A stretch of 64,000 bases of DNA. Source: Patagioenas fasciata. Lineage: Eukaryota; Chordata; Aves; Columbiformes; Columbidae. A model generated the notes under the pieces. That model searched no databases, had not been told where the DNA came from, and saw only the letters and a program-made list of their open reading frames with translations. Positions 48,601-60,600 of this stretch are shown one piece after another; the first letter of the stretch is position 1, and the number at the start of each line of letters is the position of its first letter. A program made the position numbers and the translations under genes. The stretch spans positions 60,664,501 to 60,728,500 of the forward strand of contig NC_092520.1 of the NCBI RefSeq assembly GCF_037038585.1. The letters run 5' to 3'.

Positions 48601-51600
48601 AGCTGTTCACTTCATCAATTCATCGCACTACCTTTTGCAAAATATCAGAGGAAAGCACTGAAAATACAATGAAGGATTTCTAATTGGCATAAAATAAGGA
48701 AGGGTTGAGAGTGTATACACTTCTCCCCAAATAAAACATTTTTTTTTGCATGGATGTGCAGGATTTGACAGTCAAATTGTACCATCCCATCACAGTCCTA
48801 GAGGCACAAAGCTTCCATTGTATAGACACCCACATACATCATCCCTCTTCAAACATGACACAAAATGCCCTGACTGGTCTTCTAGAAACACGTGTCATGA
48901 GTTGCCCTCACCAAATAACTCATGTGTCAGTTGCAGAGATACACTCACTTCTTCGCTCCGTTCAGCTTAGGATGGTCTCAAGGCTAAAGGTACCTTGTAC
49001 TTGAAAGGGCACAACACCTGCAGCTAAGACATAATATTTGGCAAGAACTGTACCCCTTTCACCCTTCACGTCTACAGAAAATCACCTGCAACTTAGCATC
49101 AAACACACCTTATTGGAGAAACTCTAAGAGAGAATCTGCTTCCTTAAAAGCTGTGATGTACGAGGTTACGGATGTGATCTCATCCCATGGAAAAAGAAGC
49201 TAAAGGAGGTGTCGCAGATTCTCCTTCAGGGCTACCCCAATCCTGAGCTCGTCAGGGGCAGCTGACTCTGCAGTTCCTGTCCAGGGGACTGTGGCATCTT
49301 GGGGTGACCATGGACCCCGGTGCGCCAGGAGGTCCCTCTCCCCAGGCCCCCCGTGGAAAAGAGGCAGTGCTCTGCCTTCAGCCCCACAGCACGCTGCTGT
49401 CAGAAGGGTTTTGCTCTGAAACAAGCGTATCTGTTTCAACTCGACGTCATCTCCACCTGCAAGAGATGTTGAGTATTGCTGGAAAGCTGCCCTTTCCCTT
49501 CCTGCTAGGCTCTCACTTGCAGAACAAAGAAAAAGCCCACTTACATAGCTAAAATCTTCAGACCAACTTGTGCTTTACCCCTCCATCCCGTAAGTAAATC
49601 CAGGGTGTGAAAAGGGATGTGCAGTCTTTCTCCTGTAAAAGGGAAGCATGTTTTCCTCTGCCTTAAAAAAACCAACCTCCGAGAGCAAACACTTATCTGT
49701 ATCGTTTTGTTTTTTCCTCTACAGTGGGAAACAAGATCTGGGCTTTTTGCACAAGAACGTGCAGACTGGCTTAGAACATTTACCACACAGGTAATGCTTG
49801 AAATGCTGAAAAGATGTATGATTTGATTTTTTACTACCGTTGACAAAAGAATTTTTTTTTAATATAGATTTTATATTCAGTTTTCATACATGACCTCCAC
49901 ATAAAGCACTATTAATAGCAATTAACTTTTTGTATTGTTGTGCAGAAAGCAATTACTACTCTGCTAAAAGTACTTAAAGCACTAGAGAATTCTGATCCAT
50001 TTATAAAATCAATTCTGGTTACCACAAAAGAACCACTAATGTGCTTCAAGACAGTCTCCTAACTAAGAAAAAAAAAAAAGAAAAAAAAAAAAAAAAAGGG
50101 ATGGATATGACCAATGTTCTATTTTAAAGTGTATTATATTAACATTTCATCAGCATTTACAGAAATATGAACCCGCACAACAGGGCTGGACTTGGCTTCA
50201 GCAAATAAGGAATCACTCCTCACATCACTGATCGCTCACTTGCTCTCATGCACAAGCATGGAAAAATAGGCAAATTCTCCTTTTTATTGGATTTCAGCAG
50301 AAACATGCTTTCTACATAGAGTTTAAAAACTGCAAGTGGCTGCAGTAGAGTGTAGTGGCCAATCTGTATAAATGGCTTATTCTGAGGAATTTCTGAAAGA
50401 GAAAACACTCAGTAGGTGCATTGTAATTAGTTGCTCTTTCTAGTTACCTCTTGACAAATGATGCATGCAGGTCTGGATGAGAGCCCAACTCTTGACCCAT
50501 GCCACCACTACACACTTTAGTACTTCAAGCAGAAACCCCTAGCCTCAGCATTCTTTTCATTTTGTTTTTCCAGAAACTCAATGCTGGTAATGCACAACAT
50601 GAGAACCAGACATGATTAGCAAAGTTGGAATTCTTTCAGAAGTGCTTCGTATAGCTATGTTCTAAATATATCTGAGGAAAGCTTCTTGCCTTCAATTCCT
50701 TCCAAATATTTAGCATGTTTCAGGACTGGGTTAAAGGACAGAACATGGAAGTACAGCAAACACTGTTCCCACAATGCGTAACAATATGCTTTAGTGACAT
50801 TTGTGAGCCTTTCAAACAGAAGATATTCATGTGATCATTATTTTAAATGAGAGGTTATAAGACTATTGAGAAATGCAACTTTTGCCACAAAAAAAATACC
50901 CTTTAAAAAAAACAAGCATTTTTTGGATAGCACTTTACTGCCCCCTTTTGCACTTTAACATTAGAACAGGTTTCAACATGAACATATGTCTGAGAAACAC
51001 TGTGAAAATACGGGGTAAGAAGACAGAGCATCATGTTTACACACTAGTAGACTATCAGGCACAGCTTCGGGGACACCTTCCACTTAACCTACACTGAAAA
51101 CTAATGAAACATCTAGCTTTCATTGTCCCTAGTCTTCCATGCAAGAGATCAGTAATGAATGGTTTAAATTACCATTTTTATCTGCATGCATATGGGCAAC
51201 TGGGAAAGCAGTGGATATTGGTCATTAAGACTAGTTGTCTCTCTAGCACAGTTTTCTAAAGCAAAGATCATCTAGATCATCTTCAACTTGAATTTGGTTT
51301 TATTCATTAGGAAGAAAAGAATGACAAAGGGCTTTCCAGTCTGAGGCCATTCATTTGTTAGCAATCCCTTAACTGAGAGGATGGGTGTATCCTTCAGAAG
51401 AAAACTTCACAAACTGGCAGGCAAGAATATTTTCATGAAAGGTGAAGACGAGAAGCCTAGACATTCAAATACCCTGCAAGACTACAAGCATAAACCCGTT
51501 CTGCAACTCCACACTGCAATTACAGTCAGTACGGAATCCATGTATGTCTGCATGTGTTCACACAGATCTATGAAAGGTAATAAATCTGTAGTCTAGTGGC

Positions 51601-54600
51601 CAGTTATTTACAAAATATTAATTCATTATGACAGAGCCAGAAGGGGGCTCGTCCTGCCCCAACCTTCAGCTTCCATTTGACAAAGCCCATGTGCTGCTGT
51701 GTACACTCATATTTAAACTTAATCCATTTTCCTCTGTCATCCTACAATTACAATACAAGTCACAATAATATTAAATTTCACTGCCTACAGCATTGCACAA
51801 TTGAACCATTACTGTAATGAAAACTGACTCCCTTTGATATTAACACTGGTGTTTTCTCTCATTTGCTAGCCATGAAATACAGGAAGAGACCAATGTTGTT
51901 TTAATTAAAGAATTGCTGCTCAAAACATGCTACTGGGAATATTAAAGCACTTCTTTGCTCTTGCAGCAGAGATAATCAAGTATTTATATATGGTTTGTAT
52001 TTTTGAAAAAAAGAAAAAATAAGAAAAATAATCTGTGCCATGAATTCAGCGTAACACAAAACCACTGCTCTGCTTGACGTGCTCGCCGAGGCAGGGTGTG
52101 CCAAACCCAAGAAAGATGGTGCTTTGTTGAAAAGATGCAGAGCAGTAGTTAGCATGGAACGGAAAGTCAAACCAAACCATGTGTGCTTCTTACACGAGTC
52201 ACTAAAGTCTTTGCTTTTAAAAAGCTAACAGAGAGCAGCTGGCATTTGCCAAAGAAGTACTTTTCAAAAAGGGCACTATAAATCACAAGAAAGAAACAAT
52301 AAAACCAGATTGTTCTACTGCTGTGCTATTCTGCGCTCTTCTCCACCGTTCTGTTACATGAACAGATCTGTCAGCCACAATACAAAGATACCAACCCAGG
52401 TTTGCAGTCTTCCTTCACTTTACTACAATTTGTTTGCACCTGTACAGTCTTGTTCCAAGACATGCTCCAAGCAAAGTCGAGGGCGGGGACCGTCTTGTTA
52501 CTTGATGAGACATTGATAATCGGTGATTATATCTCAAATTCAAAGAAAAAATTTCAGCTGCTTTGCAGTTATTAGAAAATATATTACTGCATACCATTTG
52601 CCTGCATAAGTAAACACTGGAAGCAGAACAAGTTGTTAACTCAAAACTTTCAAGAAAAGTTATGCCAAATCAATAACAGCACTGTATCACAAACCAAACC
52701 TGTTTTGGCAAATCATCGTTATGCAAAGATTTTCAGAATCCAGTTGCAATTCTCTGTCACTCCTACACCACATCCTTTTTCTCTTTATATTAAAAAGATG
52801 GTTTTGAGGTGGGAGAAAATGGCATAAAGCAAAAATCCAAATGGCATATCTACAATCAGTCTGCACTTGCATCTCACTTTTAACCCAGTATTCAGCTTCT
52901 CGCAAGGACGGAAATCCTACATTCTTACACTAAACACAAACTTTTCCAAAAGTTTGACTGATTTTCAGAATCAGAATAAAACTGGGTGGCCACTGCCACC
53001 TCCAAGACAGTAGCAGTATTTGAGCTACCAAGAACCAGCTTGTTGCCCCCTGCAGGTCTGAGCCTCTCAAATTAAGCTGAACTGACACTGAAATAGTTTC
53101 AAAACTCCTGTAAAGGTTCAGAAGTGCTAGACTGGACATCACTAGACTGGACACCCCTGCCGTAGGTGGAGAGTCCATCAGAGAGGTTCAGTAGATGGCC
53201 AGGGACAGCAGGAGCTCCAACCACTCCATTTTAACTCACTGACTACGGGCAAGCTACATAAAAATTGAGACTCTTTCCAAATCTAGACAGAGCCATAGCT
53301 TCTGACATCATTTTCTCATTAAAAAAAAAAAAAAAAGTAACGAAGCTTCAGAGAGATGTGTCTTTGTCTAACCCCCAAAAATGTTTTCACTCTGGCCTTG
53401 GTTCAAGACAGCTCAAGCTTAAATTCGTCCCGCTTCAGCAAAAACATTCAGTATTCAGCACATGCTTAACATGAGCTTTTCTGAATAAGGACAGTTTCCT
53501 GAGTCAGGCCCTAGGAGCATAGTGCCATCTTGCTCACCTTGCTGTCACAGACCGACCCACAGAATGGAAAAGACTATAATAAGCGACACGTTTACGAAGA
53601 TTCGGTTTTCGTTTTTCTTCAAAAAGTGCCTGAAACCCATCTGATAGAAGGAACAATGATTGCCACTAAAAATTATCTCTTTTAAAATATTTATCACACA
53701 GACTAGTAATCTTACCTGCCAACATGACCTTCCCTGTTCAGGTAATCTATACAGCTTGGAAATACCTTGGAAAAAGAAAACTAAAAAAAACCCCACAACC
53801 TAAATGTCAAGTGTTTTGCAGTGATTAAGCTAGACTGCTTCTGAACTAAGCTGAAATTAATTAAACATGAAGAAAGCAACTGAAGTGTGGACAGTGAATG
53901 CTATGGGATTGCAAATCCTCAAAAGGAGTCAAGGTGCTCGCAACTCCAAATTTAGACTTTTATCCAGTCAGGTATAGAAACTAACTGCTGCTCAGGCAGT
54001 AGGTAAACAGATAGCAAGCACCAGCAAAAATGAGAATGCAAAACTGCACCACTCGAAGAGTGAGAAACGCAGTTATGTGTGCTTTCGCCAGTGCTTGCTG
54101 CATAGGTTCCTTAAACAAACTGCTTCAAACTTGCAGAACATCAAAAGCCAGATGGGTCTTCCCAAATGAATCCACAGGCAAGGAGCCAGGATTCCCGTTT
54201 GCTGCAGAAGTAGGCCTGGACTTGATTTGAGTCTTCTCAGCTCTGACAGGCTGAAATCTGGCAGAACTCCCAATCCAAAATAAAATAGCATTCAATTGCA
54301 ACTGGGCTTTAACTAATAACAATAAATTTTAAATCCTTCTTATTAGCTTTAACATGCACTTCCCTTTACAGTGCACTGTTCCCCTTTCCCACCGCTCTTC
54401 TTCGGTTTGGGTACCTAAGTAAACACACTACTCAAATAAAAGCTAACAAAACAGTGAGAAGTCATTTGCAGCATCATATATTTTTTCAGCCTAACATACC
54501 ATCCTACCATCTAACTTATCCATATAATAGCCATATAATTTTCCATTTTCTGTTGACATGTGTAAAACACGATTATACTCTAAAGTGTACACAGGTCTGA

Positions 54601-57600
54601 ATCCTGCTAAATAAAGTTTCATAAATCCTATTTTAGCCATTAGCTATGAGACATTTTAAAAAATCACTACAGGTAGAAAACTGATCTTATAGTCATGTAT
54701 TTGCCATACAATCAGGAATGATTCACGTAGCAACATAATCCTCTACTAGCCTTTATCTTTTTTGGCTTAGAACCTACGTGTAAAATCAGAAGAAAGCATA
54801 GACTATTACATCAAAGTTTAAATCAGCTGCATTATAATTATCATGCTGATACCGCAATAAACACGGGGTGTTGGCTGGCAAGGATTGCCAAAAAAGATAG
54901 AGGTCCTGCCCTTATTTGCTGTCTTTGACAATGTATATAATTGCATCAAAGGAAAGTTCTCTGCATCACAGTTACCAGGGGAAAAAAAAAAAAAAAATCT
55001 GGATGTTGTCTTTCCTTGAGTAAAATGATAGATTTTGTTCATTATAAGAAAATTATAATTTTGCCTATAGTGAAAAAACGATTATAATGTAAAGCCCTTG
55101 CAGGCTAATGTAATACTCACTGAAATCACTGCAGGTATTTTCATGGAGTTGAATAGGAGCTACACAGAAGCCTTGAACATGTTTATCTACTTGCAACTAG
55201 AAATATAAAATACTAAATGACATTTTCAAATACAGAACATAAAACTATCCATTATAATTCTGCATTTAAGTCTGTCTGAAGACTTCTGAAAATCTGGCTA
55301 AGATGAAACATGAATTTACAAACACACACACCAAAAAATCAAACTTACAATGAAGACACTTCAAGTTTAGGGAATTTCCATGCTTTATAGTTTCAGTTTT
55401 GGAGATTACCCACTCTTGGGGGCGGAGAAGCAACGGCAAAACTGCTTTTTGTTCTGCCATTTTGTTTTCCTACTTGGCTCTTGGAAAACATACTTAGTGC
55501 TTGTCGTCTCAAAGCCTCTCCACTCTTTTGGCGTTGGGGATTTTGGTTTGTTTTTTTCCAGTTAGGGAACAGAACTGCAAATTGCAAAACCTCTGTGTTT
55601 CAAGTCCATCTTCGAGTTAATGTATGTCAGTGAAAACTTACTTGAGGAGCGGGGAAGCTGCAGAGGATTCTGTATGGGAAGAGGGATGCACCCCATAAGC
55701 AATTTCACCCGCTCCTTCCCGTGCCCTGCCAAACCTCCCCAGCCTTATCTGGTACATTTCTGAAATGTGACATGACAGGCAGGTTCGAAAGCTAAATGTT
55801 GGATAATGGTGGGCAAACAAAGGACATCGGTTTTTGCATTATTTCTTTAATTACTTTAACCCTTGTTCGAACAGAAAGCATAAGGCCAGAGTAATTCAGC
55901 TTCTCTCTTTGTCATTTGCCTGCCATAAATATGCACCAGTCTGCATTTGAAAAGCTGAAGGAGGCCGCAAGCTTGCTGGACATTTATCATGCTCTGTTCC
56001 CTGTTAACAAGCAAATACTTTAGTTGAATGGCCCATTAGCAATCATTGTCAAATGCAGAATGCAAGGTGCTTGGATGTGACCGGCCTGTAAATTAGATGA
56101 GGGTGCCCCTGCGCTTCGGAGAATTTCAGCAAATGAATTGGATCTTTTGATATAGATTTGTGAAGGTTAAGCTGCAAGAGAGGAAACGTATCTGAGCACT
56201 TCAGGCCCCGTATATTCTGCCAATCTGTTCAGCTCCCTATATGCACTTGTTTATTTTTCATTTGTTAAATCACATCAGCATCAAGCAGCTTGACAATTTT
56301 GGTTCTGGAGTTCCTTTTTCAGTCAGAACTGTGAAGCTTTCCAGCTTACTATGGGGTAGGATAAGAATGATAAATTCAAGCATGTAATTAACATCTTTAT
56401 AAAAAAAAAAAAAACGGGGGGGGAGGGCGAAATTTAAAAAGTGTCTAAGCCACTGCCAAACAAACAGCATGAATTCCATTTTGCCGAGCTCATCCCAGGC
56501 TCATTCCCACTACAGAAAGACACAACTGTTATTGTAGGCTTCAGTGTTTTTTCCCCCTATGTCTAGACTCTGCCTAACAAATGCAGAGTGCTTTCCTTCC
56601 CCCCTCAGCAGACGAATGAGCAGGCAATAAAGTAAATATTTCTCGTTTGAATCTTACCCCTGATTTGCAATGTAACACTGACTTTAAGTTGCGGGTGTTC
56701 ACAGTTTTCAGTTGGGTAAAAAAAAAAAAGCAAGTCTTAACTATTTAGAAGGCTCTTTAAGAGAAAAGGCAAGAAGAAAATCCAAGTAGCTGCACTAGGA
56801 ATGATAGTTTACTACCTTTATAGCTACGGATCGCTTAAAATAAAGGACAAAACAATGGCTAATTTGTTGGCCGGGTGAACCAAAGGACTCACAGCAAACT
56901 CATTCCAATGATTTTAAGTTGGGGTGGATTGGGGGCCGGAGGATAGACAGATGCTTATCTCATTCATGTCCAGATTGCAGCCTGCCTTTTGGAAATAAAT
57001 ACCACCTAGAGACTCAGCCAGATGAATTCGGTTATCTGTAGCTTTATTGGTAAATAGGAATGGATGCTGTTTTGTTTTGTTGGAGTTTTTTGGTGTTTGT
57101 TTTTTTTTTTCTTTTATATTGTTTCAGGATGGGAAACACAAGAGATGCTGAAGTATCACCTGGCCAAGGCACAGACAATGCAGTGTGTTTATCTTTGCTG
57201 CTCCCATGGAGTGTGAGATGGAGACTAGAGCCTAGAACACAGCTGAAATCAAAAGGTCTCTGTTTTCTTTCCAGATAACCCCAGTCCTACCTATCCCCTC
57301 TGCTCTCTGTTCCTTGCCAGCATGCTCCTGCCCGAAGCCCAAATAGATCAAGGCAACAAACCCCAAGTGCAGCTAATTCTTCAGAAAGGCTGCTGCTAGG
57401 GCAGGAGTTAAAAAAAAGGGAAAATCTTCCACACCTAACAATTGCAGCCATCTCAAGTTTTAATCGGTCCCCGTCTGGGCAGAAAGCAGTAAATGAAATC
57501 TATCTTTACCATATTATACGCCACCAATGAGCAAGAACTGAGCATCTTTTCTTTACTGCTTTAACCATCCCAAGCCACAAGTAGGCTTTTCATGCGTTCT

Positions 57601-60600
57601 AATCCCGGCCCCCAAGTTTTGTGCGGTTCTCACATAATACCTTACAGCCCGGAGCAAGGCCCTTAGTTTCTAACACCCCTTTGAGAGACGTGTCATTTCT
57701 AACATCAAGCTAATCTATATGTTGCCATGGCATCACCCTTTATCTGCCTTTACATCTTATGAACTGCATGGATTTACCACATTATTTTTATCTGAAAGAC
57801 AGAAAATGGTGGTTTTATTGCCATACAATCAGATTACTGCTGCTAGTTTCTCTATGCCTTTTTACCATACTTCAATCAAAAGGGATCAGTTTCTTTATAC
57901 TCTGCCCTTGATTTACATTACATCTGTAAAGACCTAGTCTGGGTTGTAATCCCCTTATTAACTATGACCAGGGTTGATTTGCCTAAAAATAAAAGCAAAT
58001 TGTGTCAGACCTTTTCACTTTGTTTTTGATTCGGAACTACAAAATGGATTACTAAAGAAATCTTCAGAGTTCACACGGCTGGTATAGTACTGAATTTAAA
58101 ATGAGAATTAAACAAGTTAAACATGGGAGCTATGTCAACGGTTTACATTTTCTATCATGGGAGAAAGGCTGAACTGCATTTGTCTTTGTGTTCCCTGGCT
58201 TTAGAGAGACAATGAAGCCACAGGAGTTTTTCCAAGCTCTTCTAACACTGTCCTTTTGCCATCCTCCCTTCCTCTGCTTTTCATGCAACTCCCCCCCAAA
58301 ACTCTTCTCCTTTGCTGCTCCCTCCCCACCCCCCCAAAAAAACTCCCCTCGGTCAAGACAACAATGTTCTGGTTTAAAGTCTATATTCTGTGGCACTGCA
58401 TATTTTCATCAAAATATTTCAAGCAGTTTAGCATTCCTATTTAAGTTTCCACAACGCCTCACAAAGAATGAGCTCATAAGCAAATCCATGTAGATGTATG
58501 ATAAATGACCAGAAAAACAGGTTTCTTTATGTCAGCAGCCAAAGCAAGCAGACATTAGGCACACATGAATACCATTTTAATCACTATTTTTTTTTTTCTC
58601 AGAAGAACACTTTCTTCTCATTTGCAATAAGCAATTTCAAGTACTGCAGGTTGCACAACACATGAAGACCAGATCTTCCACAAAAAAAAGAGCAAGCACC
58701 CCTGGCTCTGGCTACTGCACAGGGCTGAAAGTCCTGTCCTTGCCAGCGTGTCACAGCAGTCACCTCAGGCCCTCCACTGACTTTCTATTACAGGAACCTT
58801 GGCCGAATTTGAGACGATCCTTAGTGATACACCTAGAGCAATGTGATCTCCTTCCAATAAAACTGGGAGATGAAAAAAAAAAAGAAAAAGAGAGGGAGGC
58901 ATTCTTGTGTGTGGGAAGAAAAAGAACTTAAGTGATTTTAGCTTGACTTTTAGTCACTGCCTTTCTAAAGGCAATTACTTCATTAAACAAAGTGAAATAA
59001 TGTAGCACTGCTTACAGATAACATGCTTTAAGATAATGACTATAAATAATATAGCAATTATACTCCATGTATGAAAGGCTGGGGAAAACAACCAGCTCAA
59101 GAATTCAGCCTTCAGTTTGTTCTGTATTCATTTTGCTAATTCACTTGTGCTTGGGAGACCTGGCTACGAATGCCAGAGATATCAATGGACTGGAAGCCAC
59201 TGCTCACTGCTTGTATTAGCATGCCAAGTGTCAACAGCTATGTTTTGGGTACAATTTAGGAGCATGTGTTTAAATCATTTTAACCTTCCACTCCTGTTTC
59301 TTCAGCTTGAAGCTGTAATTGCTGAGGTTAGAAAGTGCGGTCCCATGACACAGGACTCCCAAATAAATTCTTGTCTAGCTGAGAGGCTCCCAAACATGTT
59401 GTGAGATATCGGTTTAGCGAGCTCTTTGTGCTCCGGCTGGCTCGCCTGTCCTGAGAAACAACGGCTGTCCATTACCTACAGTTTATCATCCTGACAAAAT
59501 GTGAGGAATGTGGATGTGAAAGCACTAACAATTCCACCCCTGGTGCTTTCTCCTTTTTTCCCCTCTCTATATTAAAACCGACAAGATTAACCCAAATGCA
59601 AACTGCAGAGCATAGTTCAAGGGGCTATTCAGTCAGTAGTGAATGTGCATTTGTTTACCTACAAAAATAAGAATTCCAGATACAATGAGAAGCAGACTAG
59701 TCTATATGCTACTGAATAGACCATTTAACAGGGTCATCAATTGTAGTTTATTTTATCAGTTTCTGACATGTTAGCATTCATTGAGAGGCTGGCTGTGAAA
59801 TATCCCATATATAACTGGTTATCAGAAGCAGAGAAAAACAGCTATATAATCTAACTTAATCAGTGTCAAACACACCACTTGTGAGGATAACCTTCCACAT
59901 GTCACTAAGCGGAACTGCTTGGCTCACCGACCTGTAGCACACAGGGAATAGCGGCATTTAGACATAAGCGATGTTTTTTTTAATGAAATTTCTCTACCAT
60001 TTGACTACAAGGCAGTCCATAACATTACGTGCTGTCCTGTGTGCACCGCCTTGGTGAGCCCTAGTGAGGTGAAACTGAGGTAATCCTCCTATCTATACAC
60101 ATTGTTTATCTTGGCAGAAACAACACAGGCAGAAAGTCCCCCATTAAAAAGTGTCAACAGGAGTCAGGCCTACAGAGCAATTTTTCTCTGTGTTTTCAAG
60201 ATCATGAGATCTAAGGCTCTTCAGATGAGAAGTCTGTAAAGTCTACCAAAACCATCTGCAACAATAACGTTTAACCTCCCAAGCAATAAAGTCACAGGTA
60301 TAATTATTTTCTGTGCGTCATTTAAAACGCACCTCTTCTGATTTGGTTGAGGTAACAAAAGCAGATCTCTAGAAAGGGAGGAAGGGGAGAACAGGGCAGG
60401 GAGCTCTGACTTCGAACAGCAACTGAGTGCTCTCCATCCCAGCCACCTGCTAGAAATTATACGCTCAAAACTTCACTGCAAAACCAATTCAGTTTATACA
60501 TTCACCTTAACCTAGAATTTATTATTTCATACTTCATATTAACCTGAGTAACAACTTCTCCCAGCATTTAATTGCCTACCTGTTCAGAAGATTTATGTGT

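Noticed and set aside
57060..57278. Plus-strand acceptor-like tract (TTTTATATTGTTTCAG, AG at 57126-57127) followed by an open frame
   Set aside because: No matching donor, promoter or family likeness. T-rich tracts ending in AG are frequent here.
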